From assembly GCF_012849555.1 (NCBI RefSeq), contig NZ_CP051685.1:4588001-4652000 (forward strand): DNA of 64,000 bases. Reading direction: 5' to 3'. Shown piece by piece: positions 27,257 to 34,495 of the stretch. Numbering within the stretch: position 1 is the first letter of the stretch; every line of letters starts with the position of its first letter. Position numbers and translations under genes: made by a program. The notes beneath the pieces are model-generated. The model was not told where the DNA came from. It saw nothing but the letters and a program-made list of their open reading frames with translations, and searched no databases. This DNA comes from Massilia forsythiae (lineage in GTDB: Bacteria > Pseudomonadota > Gammaproteobacteria > Burkholderiales > Burkholderiaceae_D).

Positions 27257-28489
27257 ATGGTTCTTGAACACTTGATAACAATGACAACGAAGACACCCGC
27301 GGCGGGCAGCCGCTTCGACCAGCAACAGGACCTGCAGGCGATCGACGCGCTGCGCGGCTATGCCGTGTTGCTGGTGATCTGCATGCACGTCTTCATCCAT
27401 GTGCCGACGCTGGCCTGGCCCGTCAAACGCCTGCTGCTGCTCGGCCACACGGGCGTGCAACTGTTCTTCCTGGTGTCGGCGGTGACGCTGCTGATGTCCT
27501 GGAGCCGCGATACCGGACATGCGTTCGGCGCCCGGGCGCGCCAGTTCTTCGTCAACCGCTGGTTCCGCATCGCCCCGCTGTATTTCCTGGCGATCGCCTT
27601 CTACTGGTTCTTCGAACAGCGCACGCTGGACGAATTCAACCTCGCGCGCCTGGTCGGCACGCTGCTGTTCTATAACGCCTGGTCGCCCTACCTGCTGCCG
27701 ACGATCGGCGGCTGGATGCCGGCGCCGGGCGGCTGGAGCATCAGCGTCGAATTCATGTTCTACCTTGTGTTTCCGCTGCTGGCCATGCTGGTCACGACCA
27801 TGCGCCGCGCCGTGCTGTTCGTGGTGCTGGCGTACGCGCTCATGCTGGCGGCGTCGGTGTTCGGCCAGGGGCTGTATCCGGAAGTCGGCGCCGAGGCGCG
27901 CGACCGCTTCCTGTTTTTTTGGCCGCCGAACCAGCTGGTGGTGTTCGCCATCGGTTTCCTGCTGTACCGCGCGGTCAAGTCCGCCGCCGTGCAGGACTGG
28001 GTGCGGCGCTCGCGCCTGGACGCCGGCGGCGCCACGGCGCTGCTGGTCGCGGCGCTGCTGGCGGTCCAGTTCTATCCCGGCAAAGGGTGGGAGCTGCTCG
28101 TGTTCCTGTTGCCGCAGCACCTGTTGCTGACGCTGCTGTTCGCGGGCTGGGCGCTGTTCATGCTGCTCAAGCCGCGGGCCGCGGTGGCGCCGGGCACGGT
28201 GGTCGAGATCGGCAAGATGAGCTTCAGCATCTACCTGATCAACTTCGCCGCGCTGGCATCGGTCGAGACCCTGCTGTCCATGCTCTGGCCGTTCGGCGTG
28301 ACCGGCATCCTGTCCGTGGTGTACGCGGCGATCCTGTTCGTGCTGGCGACGTTCGCGTCGTACCGGGTGGCGCGCTTCACCTACCGCTACGTGGAGCGGC
28401 CGTGCGTGCGCTTCGGCAAGGCGCTGCACGGCGCCGACCGGCATGCCTGGCTGTCCATCAAGACCGGCGATCGGCGCGAGGGCCTGTAA
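27257..28489 (+). CDS. Acyltransferase 3 family membrane protein
   Basis: 410 aa (402 if ATG 27281 is used) with about ten membrane segments. The N-terminal signature AIDALRGYAVLLVICMHVF with its catalytic-type His, and APGGWSISVEFMFYLVFP further on, identify the OafB/OatA-type acyltransferase-3 family that O-acetylates or O-acylates surface sugars. It has no link by family to sulfur use yet lies in the middle of that locus, separated by 169 nt from the binding-protein gene. Neither start has a clear ribosome site. The target glycan is unknown. Confidence 0.87.
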   Translation: MVLEHLITMTTKTPAAGSRFDQQQDLQAIDALRGYAVLLVICMHVFIHVPTLAWPVKRLLLLGHTGVQLFFLVSAVTLLMSWSRDTGHAFGARARQFFVNRWFRIAPLYFLAIAFYWFFEQRTLDEFNLARLVGTLLFYNAWSPYLLPTIGGWMPAPGGWSISVEFMFYLVFPLLAMLVTTMRRAVLFVVLAYALMLAASVFGQGLYPEVGAEARDRFLFFWPPNQLVVFAIGFLLYRAVKSAAVQDWVRRSRLDAGGATALLVAALLAVQFYPGKGWELLVFLLPQHLLLTLLFAGWALFMLLKPRAAVAPGTVVEIGKMSFSIYLINFAALASVETLLSMLWPFGVTGILSVVYAAILFVLATFASYRVARFTYRYVERPCVRFGKALHGADRHAWLSIKTGDRREGL

Positions 28490-28582
28490 AGCGTGGCGCC
28501 TCGACGCGCATGCTTATGCCCGTCAAATGGCATCCCGCATAGGGCGTCGAAGCCGCGCGGTTGATCCGGCACGGGCGGCGCA

Positions 28583-29506
28583 TCAGATCGTCGCAGGCTC
28601 CGCCAGGTGCTCGGCCTGCAGGCCGGGCGCGAACATCTCGATGAAGCGGTGCGCGAAGCTGGGCAGGAATACGCCGTTGCGCACGCCCAGCATGGTGGTG
28701 CAGGTGCCGAACAGCTGGCCGTCGGTGTCCAGCACCCGCAGGCCGTCGCGCGCCAGGTCTTCCAGCGCCATCTCGGCCACGATGCCGACGCCGAGCCCGC
28801 GCCGCACGTAGGTCTTGATGACGTCGGCGTCCATCGCCGTCAGGCGCAGGTCCGGTACCAGGCCGGCGGCGCTGAAGGCGGCATCCACGCAATGCCGTCC
28901 GGTGAATTGCTCGTTGTAGGTCACCAGCGGATAGGCGGCGATGTCGGCCAGCGTCACCGGCGCGCGCGCCAGCAGCGGGTGGCCCGGCGGGACGATCACC
29001 ACGTGGCGCCAGGTGAAGCAGGTGTAGGCGCGCACGTCCGGCGCCCCGTCGAGCGCTTCGCTGGCGATGCCGATGTCGGCGTCGCCGTCGCTCAGCATGG
29101 CGGCGATCTGGCGCGGCGTGCCCTGGTGCAGCTCCAGCGCCACCTTCGGAAACGCCCGGTTGAATTTCTCGACCACGCCCGGCAGCGTGTAGCGCGCCTG
29201 CGTGTGGGTGGCGGCGATCACCAGGCGGCCGCTGTCCACGCCGGCGTACTGGCTGGCATAGCGGCGCAGGTTTTCCGTCTCCAGCAGGATGCGGCGCACG
29301 ATGTCGACGGCGCCGTCGCCCGCACGGGTGACGCCGGTCAGGCGCTTGCCGGAGCGCACGAACAGCTCGATGCCCAGCTCTTCCTCTAGATCCTTGATCT
29401 GCTTGCTCACGCCGGACTGCGAGGTGTACAGCACGGCCGCCACTTCGGTCAGGTTCAGGTTGTTGCGGACGGCTTCGCGCACGAAGCGCAATTGCTGGAA
29501 ATTCAT
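28583..29506 (-). CDS. LysR-type regulator, CysB/Cbl-like
   Basis: 307 aa. The N-terminal winged helix-turn-helix (MNFQQLRFVREAVRNNLNLT, then YTSQSGVSKQIKDLEEELG) and the inducer domain pattern (AATHTQARYTLP, TYNEQFTGRHCVDAAF) are those of CysB and Cbl. These LysR activators respond to sulfate, APS or O-acetylserine and switch on sulfur-starvation genes. It is divergent from the TonB receptor gene and next to the organosulfur operon, so it likely activates both under sulfate limitation (inferred). It is a plain LysR length with no extra domains. Confidence 0.9.
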   Translation of the reverse strand: MNFQQLRFVREAVRNNLNLTEVAAVLYTSQSGVSKQIKDLEEELGIELFVRSGKRLTGVTRAGDGAVDIVRRILLETENLRRYASQYAGVDSGRLVIAATHTQARYTLPGVVEKFNRAFPKVALELHQGTPRQIAAMLSDGDADIGIASEALDGAPDVRAYTCFTWRHVVIVPPGHPLLARAPVTLADIAAYPLVTYNEQFTGRHCVDAAFSAAGLVPDLRLTAMDADVIKTYVRRGLGVGIVAEMALEDLARDGLRVLDTDGQLFGTCTTMLGVRNGVFLPSFAHRFIEMFAPGLQAEHLAEPATI

Positions 29507-29849
29507 TCTGGCTCCATTAAATACCTATTGGGCACCTCGAAAACCGTCGCGAGCGGCAGCCAGGGTGGTCGAGAAACGCAGCTGTACGAGAGGTACAGCG
29601 AGCATCGCAGACCGCCCTGGCAACGCGCAGCAGGTTTTTCGGGGTGTCCATTCTCATCTTCATCAAAAAGTACGGTTTTGCCAACGAATCCTTCCGAATA
29701 TGGTTACTCAAACCATGCCGCATGGGGAAGCTGCGCAGGTTGCGCATCGGATGGATATGACGTTTCTCCTGCAAAGCATCGCAGTTTTGATTGTTTGTGC
29801 GGCGCAGCAGGATTGGCTAACGTGCGGGGACCGTTTCATCCACCCCACC
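29507..29849. other. Divergent lysR / TonB receptor intergenic region
   Basis: 343 bp without a recognisable gene. It must hold the promoters for the CysB-like regulator and the TonB receptor, and it is richer in A+T toward 29640-29720. The clear structure is the nested inverted repeat at 29559-29621. I found no match to a riboswitch I know. Confidence 0.5.
29559..29621. repeat. Nested inverted repeat, possible structured RNA or operator
   Basis: The outer arms GCCAGGGTGGTC (29559-29570) and GACCGCCCTGGC (29610-29621) pair over 12 bp with one G-T position. Inside is a perfect 7-bp hairpin, GCTGTAC (29581-29587), GAGAG, GTACAGC (29593-29599). The two strands between the stems are near-identical 10-mers, GAGAAACGCA and GAGCATCGCA. 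It lies 53 nt upstream of lysR and 229 nt upstream of the receptor gene. Confidence 0.6.
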
Positions 29850-32201
29850 ATGAAAGCAGACATGAGCAGACAAGCGACCCCGGCGCAGCAGGCCGCCATC
29901 CGATCCGTTACCGCACATCCGGCCCGCGCCGGCCGCCACGCCCCGCAGCGCGCCTTGCGCTGCACGGCGATCGGCGCCGCCGTGGCGGCCATGTGCATGG
30001 CGAGCGGGATGGCGGCCGGCGCCGTGGACGCGGCGCCGGCACTGGCGGCGGCAACGCCGGCGGCGGGCGTCGACAATGGCGCCGGCGTGGCCACGGCGAG
30101 CGCCGCAACGGCCGACGCCGGCGCTGCCGCGGCGCCGGCGGCCGACGCGTTGCCGCCGGAAGGCGCGGGCGGCGTGGTCCACGTGCGCGGCAAGGCGCTC
30201 AGCGGCGCCGACAAGGCCAAGCTGCGCCTGGACGACATTCCCGGCGGCGTCAGCGTGGTCGACGCCGCGCAGGTCGAAAAGGGGCGCGTGTTCACCAACG
30301 AGGACGTGCTGGCCTTCCAGCCCGGCGTGTACGCGCAGGCGGCTGGCGGCACCGACGGCATCAAGATCTCGATCCGCGGCTCGGCCATCAACCGCGGCAC
30401 CAACTTCTTCCGCTCCGGCACCCTGTTCCTGTTCGACGGTCTGCCGGTCACCGGCCCGGGTGGCACCCCCTACGAACTGTTCGAGCCGCTCGGGCTGTCG
30501 CGCACGGAAGTGCTGCGCGGCGCCAACGCCTTCGACGCCGGCGCGCTGATGCTGGGCGGCGCTATCAACTACGTCACTCGCACCGGCCAGGACGCGGCGC
30601 CGTTCGAGGCGCGCGTGGAGGGCGGCAGCTACGGCTACCGCAAGGCCTACGTCAGCTCGGGCCAGGTGATCGGCAAACTGGATTACTACGTCGCCGCGGT
30701 GGACGCGGAGCGGCGCGGCTACCAGGCGCTGTCGCACGGCGAGTCGCGCGGGGTGATCGCCAATCTCGGCTACCGGTTGGCCGACGACGTGCAGACCCGC
30801 TTCTACTTTCGCTGGCGCCAGACCGACAACGAGCAGCCGGGCGCGCTGACGGTGGCGCAGGTGGAAAGCGACCCGCGCCAGGCCAATCCGGTGGCGGTGC
30901 AGCAGAATGCCCACCGGCGCCAGCCCGGCTCGACCTGGATCGCCAACAAGACCACCTGGAATATCGACGCCGATTCGACGCTGTCGGCCGGCCTGGTGTA
31001 CCACAACTACCCGATCGACCAGGAACTGTCGGTGAACGCCGGCCGCTGGGGCTTCGCCGACGCCTCGGCCGTGCTCGACTACGAAACGCGCGGCATCCTG
31101 TTCGGCCGCGCCAGCAAGACCAAGGTCGGCCTGCTCTACACCGGCCACCTGCACGGCTGGCTCGACACCTATGTGCGCATCCCGGCCGCCGCCACCGCGG
31201 CGCTGGCGACCGGCACGCGCATCCGCCACTCGAACTACGACGGCGCCGACACCACGCTGCACGCCGGGAACGACCTGGAACTGGCGCCGCGCCTGTGGCT
31301 CACCAGCGGCGTCTCGGCGGTGCACACGCAGCGCCAGACCGCGGTCACCTTCCCGGTCACGAACGAGGACTACCGCCGCACCACCAACGCGCTGGCGCCG
31401 CGCCTGGGCCTGCGCTATACGCTCGACAACGACGTGCAGCTGTTCGCCAACGCCAGCCGCAGCATCGAACCGCCCAACAGCTGGGCCTTCCTCACCACGC
31501 CGCCGACCTTCACCAGCGGGCCGGCCACCGGCCTGGCACGGCGCGGCCTCGATTTGAAGGACCAGGCAGCCAACACGCTCGAACTGGGCACGCGCGGCCA
31601 GGCCGGCGCGGCCAGCTGGAGCCTGAGCGTGTACCGTGCGCACGTGCGCAACGAACTGCTGTCGGTCGAAGTGGTTCCGGCCACGGCCACCACCGCCGCG
31701 CTGACGGCCGAATCGAACGCCAGCCCGACCATCCACCAGGGCGTCGAGGCCGGGCTGGAATCGCGCTTGTGGGACGGCGGCGCGGCCGGCAGGCTGAGCA
31801 CGCGCCATTCGTTCACGCTGAACGATTTCCGCTTCCGCCGCGACGCCAGGTTCGGCGACAACACGCTGCCCGGCATCCCGCGCCGCTGGTACCAGGGAGA
31901 ACTCCAGTACGAGCGCCCCAACGGCCTGTATGCGGGCGTGAGCGTGCAGGCGGCCTCGCGCATCGACGTCGACTACGCCAACTCGTTCAAGACGCACGGC
32001 TACGCCATCCTCAACGCCAGCCTCGGCTACGACCACCCGAGCGCCGGCTGGAAGGTGTTCCTCGACCTGCGCAACCTCGCCAACAAGCATTACGTGTCGA
32101 GCGTGGCGCCGGCCTACAACGATGCCGGCACCGACCAGCGCCGTTCGGCGCCGGGCGAGGGCTTCGGCATCTACGGCGGCCTGTCGGTCGCGTTCCGCTG
32201 A
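29850..32201 (+). CDS. TonB-dependent receptor of the sulfur locus
   Basis: 783 aa. A long Ala-rich leader (signal segment about residues 30-60) precedes a plug domain (about 110-230: KLRLDDIPGGVSVVDAAQV, KISIRGSAINRGTNFF) and a 22-strand-type barrel ending in the aromatic GGLSVAFR. It imports a scarce ligand across the outer membrane using TonB. The size (about 700-800 aa) is that of siderophore-like receptors, unlike the 1000+ aa carbohydrate-type receptors later in the window. It lies divergent from a CysB-like regulator and 13 nt before an SfnB-like gene, so the ligand is probably an organosulfur compound (inferred). ATG 29862 is an alternative start. Confidence 0.87.
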   Translation: MKADMSRQATPAQQAAIRSVTAHPARAGRHAPQRALRCTAIGAAVAAMCMASGMAAGAVDAAPALAAATPAAGVDNGAGVATASAATADAGAAAAPAADALPPEGAGGVVHVRGKALSGADKAKLRLDDIPGGVSVVDAAQVEKGRVFTNEDVLAFQPGVYAQAAGGTDGIKISIRGSAINRGTNFFRSGTLFLFDGLPVTGPGGTPYELFEPLGLSRTEVLRGANAFDAGALMLGGAINYVTRTGQDAAPFEARVEGGSYGYRKAYVSSGQVIGKLDYYVAAVDAERRGYQALSHGESRGVIANLGYRLADDVQTRFYFRWRQTDNEQPGALTVAQVESDPRQANPVAVQQNAHRRQPGSTWIANKTTWNIDADSTLSAGLVYHNYPIDQELSVNAGRWGFADASAVLDYETRGILFGRASKTKVGLLYTGHLHGWLDTYVRIPAAATAALATGTRIRHSNYDGADTTLHAGNDLELAPRLWLTSGVSAVHTQRQTAVTFPVTNEDYRRTTNALAPRLGLRYTLDNDVQLFANASRSIEPPNSWAFLTTPPTFTSGPATGLARRGLDLKDQAANTLELGTRGQAGAASWSLSVYRAHVRNELLSVEVVPATATTAALTAESNASPTIHQGVEAGLESRLWDGGAAGRLSTRHSFTLNDFRFRRDARFGDNTLPGIPRRWYQGELQYERPNGLYAGVSVQAASRIDVDYANSFKTHGYAILNASLGYDHPSAGWKVFLDLRNLANKHYVSSVAPAYNDAGTDQRRSAPGEGFGIYGGLSVAFR

Positions 32202-32214
32202 AAGGAGGCACGCC

Positions 32215-33504
32215 ATGAACATCGACCGAATCCCACTGCCGCCGCCGCAGCCGCCGCAAGCACCCAGCGACGCCGAACTGGCCGCGCGCTTCCGTCCCGT
32301 GTTTGCGCGCATCGCCGCCGGCGCCCTGGCGCGCGAGCAGGAGCGCCGCCTGCCGTTCGAGGAAGTCGAATGGCTGCGCGCCGCCGGCTTCGGCGCGCTG
32401 CGCATCCCGCAGGCCTGGGGCGGCATCGGCGCCAGCCTGCCGCAGTTCTTTGCCCTGCTGGTGGAACTGGCGGCCGCCGATTCCAACCTGGCGCACCTGT
32501 TGCGCGGCCATTTTTCCTTTCTCGAGAGCCGCCTGAACCACGAGGACGAGGCCACGCGCGCGTTCTGGTTCCCCAAGGTGGTGGACGGCGCCCTGATCGG
32601 CTACGCCATGGCCGAGCAGACGGCCGGCTCGACCATCGCCACCACCATCACCCGCGCCGGCAACGGCTGGCGCCTGGACGGCAAGAAGTTCTACAGCACC
32701 GGCACGCTGTACGCCGACTGGATCGTCGCCACCGCGCTCGACGGCGCGCAGGTCGTCAGCCTCGCCTTTCCCGCGACGCTGGCGGGCGTGACGCGGCTGG
32801 ACGACTGGGACGGCTTCGGGCAGCGCATGACCGCCAGCGGCACCACCGTGTTCGAGGACGTGGCGCTGGGCGACGAGCACATCGTGCGCCGCTTCGACGG
32901 CAAGCCGCCGGGCGGCTACCACAAGGCCTTTTTGCAGCTGGTGCTGCTGGCCAGTATCGGCGGGGTCGGGCGCGCGGTGCTGCAGGACGCCGTCGCGTTC
33001 GTGCGGCGCAAGACGCGCGCCTTCGACGTGGCGGGCGAATCGCGCCCGCGCCACGACCCGCTGGTGCAGCGCGTGGTCGGGCGCCTGGCCAGTTTGTCGT
33101 ACGCGGCGGACAGTTTGGTGGCCGGCGTGGCGCGTTCGCTGGAGGCGGCACGCGCACGCATCGTCGACGGCAGCGCCGACGATGCGCTGTTCACGGCGAC
33201 CGAGATCGAGGCGTTCCAGGCGCAGCAGGTGGTGATCGACCTGGTGCTGCAGGCCAGTAACCTGCTGTTCGAGGTCGGCGGCGCTTCCGCCACCAGCGAG
33301 GCGCGCCGGCTGGACCGCCACTGGCGCAATGCGCGCACGGCGGCCTCGCACAACCCGGCCATCCTGCGCGAGCGGATGATCGGCGACTATCACCTGAACG
33401 GCACGGCGCCGGCGCAGGGCGGGGCGGGGGCGCCGCCGGCGCGGGAAGAGGAAACGGCGCCGCCGGCGCCGGTGGATGTTCAGCCGCGCGACGCCGTCAC
33501 GTAG
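32215..33504 (+). CDS. Second SfnB/DszC-like flavin-dependent monooxygenase
   Basis: 429 aa with the acyl-CoA dehydrogenase fold. N-domain GALRIPQAWGGIGASLPQF, barrel motif GKKFYSTGTLYADWIV, and DGFGQRMTASGTTVFEDV match the SfnB/DszC type. It is related in pattern to the enzyme at 24056-25393 but clearly diverged. A strong ribosome site (AAAGGAGG) precedes ATG 32215, 13 nt after the receptor gene, so the two are co-transcribed. The last 25 nt overlap the end of the opposite-strand Sel1 gene. The C-terminal 40 residues are Pro/Ala/Glu-rich and probably disordered. Confidence 0.87.
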   Translation: MNIDRIPLPPPQPPQAPSDAELAARFRPVFARIAAGALAREQERRLPFEEVEWLRAAGFGALRIPQAWGGIGASLPQFFALLVELAAADSNLAHLLRGHFSFLESRLNHEDEATRAFWFPKVVDGALIGYAMAEQTAGSTIATTITRAGNGWRLDGKKFYSTGTLYADWIVATALDGAQVVSLAFPATLAGVTRLDDWDGFGQRMTASGTTVFEDVALGDEHIVRRFDGKPPGGYHKAFLQLVLLASIGGVGRAVLQDAVAFVRRKTRAFDVAGESRPRHDPLVQRVVGRLASLSYAADSLVAGVARSLEAARARIVDGSADDALFTATEIEAFQAQQVVIDLVLQASNLLFEVGGASATSEARRLDRHWRNARTAASHNPAILRERMIGDYHLNGTAPAQGGAGAPPAREEETAPPAPVDVQPRDAVT

Positions 33505-34349
33505 CCGGCCTTCGCGGCGCGCGCGCGGTAGTCGTGCGCCTTCGCCTCGTCGCGGCGCCCGAATTCTCCCGAGTTCCAGCCATCCGCCAGGATCGCCAGC
33601 GCCGGCACGAAGCCGAATTCCGCGGCCTTGGCATACCACCCGGCCGCACGCGCCGGATCGGCCTCGACGCCGATGCCGCGCTCGTACATGCGCGCCAGCA
33701 TGAAGGCGGCCTGGACCTGCGCGCTCATCAACTGCGGATGGGCGGGATCGAAGCGCATGCGCTGCTGCCGCGGATCGAAGTAGCCGCCCGCGAGCCGGTC
33801 CAGCCAGTACACCGCCTGCCTGCCGTCCGCCGGGACACCCTGGCCGTACAGGTGCATCTGGGCCAGCATCAGCGCCGCTTCCGGATAGCCGACCTGGGAC
33901 CAGGCCGCGCGGAACCCGGACAGTGCGCCGGCATGGTCGCCACGGTCGTAGGCATCGAAGGCGTGCGCCAGCGCTGCGTACGCGCCGGCAGATCCCTTGT
34001 CGACGACGGCCGGCGCGCCGCCGGTGCGGCAACCCGTCATCGATACGGGCACCGTCGCGGCGCCGCCAGCGGCCGGATCGAGTGCGGGATTGTAGGGGCC
34101 GAGGAAGGGACAGCCGCCGGAGGTGCGCCCGGTCAGGGTCGCGCTCATGAGGCGGTCGTGCGGCGCCGGGGGCGCGACGGTGTCGCGGATGGAAAGCGGC
34201 CGATTGTCGATGAGACTGGACGGGGCGCTGAACGACGGTTCTCCGGTGCGGTCGGCGGCGCCCGCGGGCAAGGATGCGGCCAGCGCAATCGTGAGCGCGA
34301 GCGGCGCCGGCGCCAGGGTACGCCGCGGGCGGCGCAGGGCATTCTTCAT
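33480..34349 (-). CDS. Exported Sel1-repeat protein
   Basis: 289 aa. The signal peptide ends near PAGAA (about 32). Sel1-like (TPR-related) repeats fill about 125-285: AALMLAQMHLYGQGVPADG, AAFMLARMYERGIGVEADP, AAGWYAKAAEFGFVPAL. Such repeats mediate protein-protein contacts. It is a paralogue of the protein at 41753-43351: the repeat regions run in parallel over about 120 residues. AGGAGG lies 4 nt before the ATG at 34349. It is convergent with, and overlaps by 25 nt, the SfnB-like gene. The role in the pectin region is unknown. Confidence 0.82.
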   Translation of the reverse strand: MKNALRRPRRTLAPAPLALTIALAASLPAGAADRTGEPSFSAPSSLIDNRPLSIRDTVAPPAPHDRLMSATLTGRTSGGCPFLGPYNPALDPAAGGAATVPVSMTGCRTGGAPAVVDKGSAGAYAALAHAFDAYDRGDHAGALSGFRAAWSQVGYPEAALMLAQMHLYGQGVPADGRQAVYWLDRLAGGYFDPRQQRMRFDPAHPQLMSAQVQAAFMLARMYERGIGVEADPARAAGWYAKAAEFGFVPALAILADGWNSGEFGRRDEAKAHDYRARAAKAGYVTASRG

Positions 34350-34495
34350 GATTCCTCCTGTATCGTTGTCGTTGGATGGGGAACATGCTGCGGGTCGAGT
34401 ATAGCCCTGCACCGGCGGGCGTGTATCGCTCAATCGGATGAGTGTTTTGCAGGCGATGGACCGGAGCCCATGCGCCGGCCCCTACACTGCGCAGC

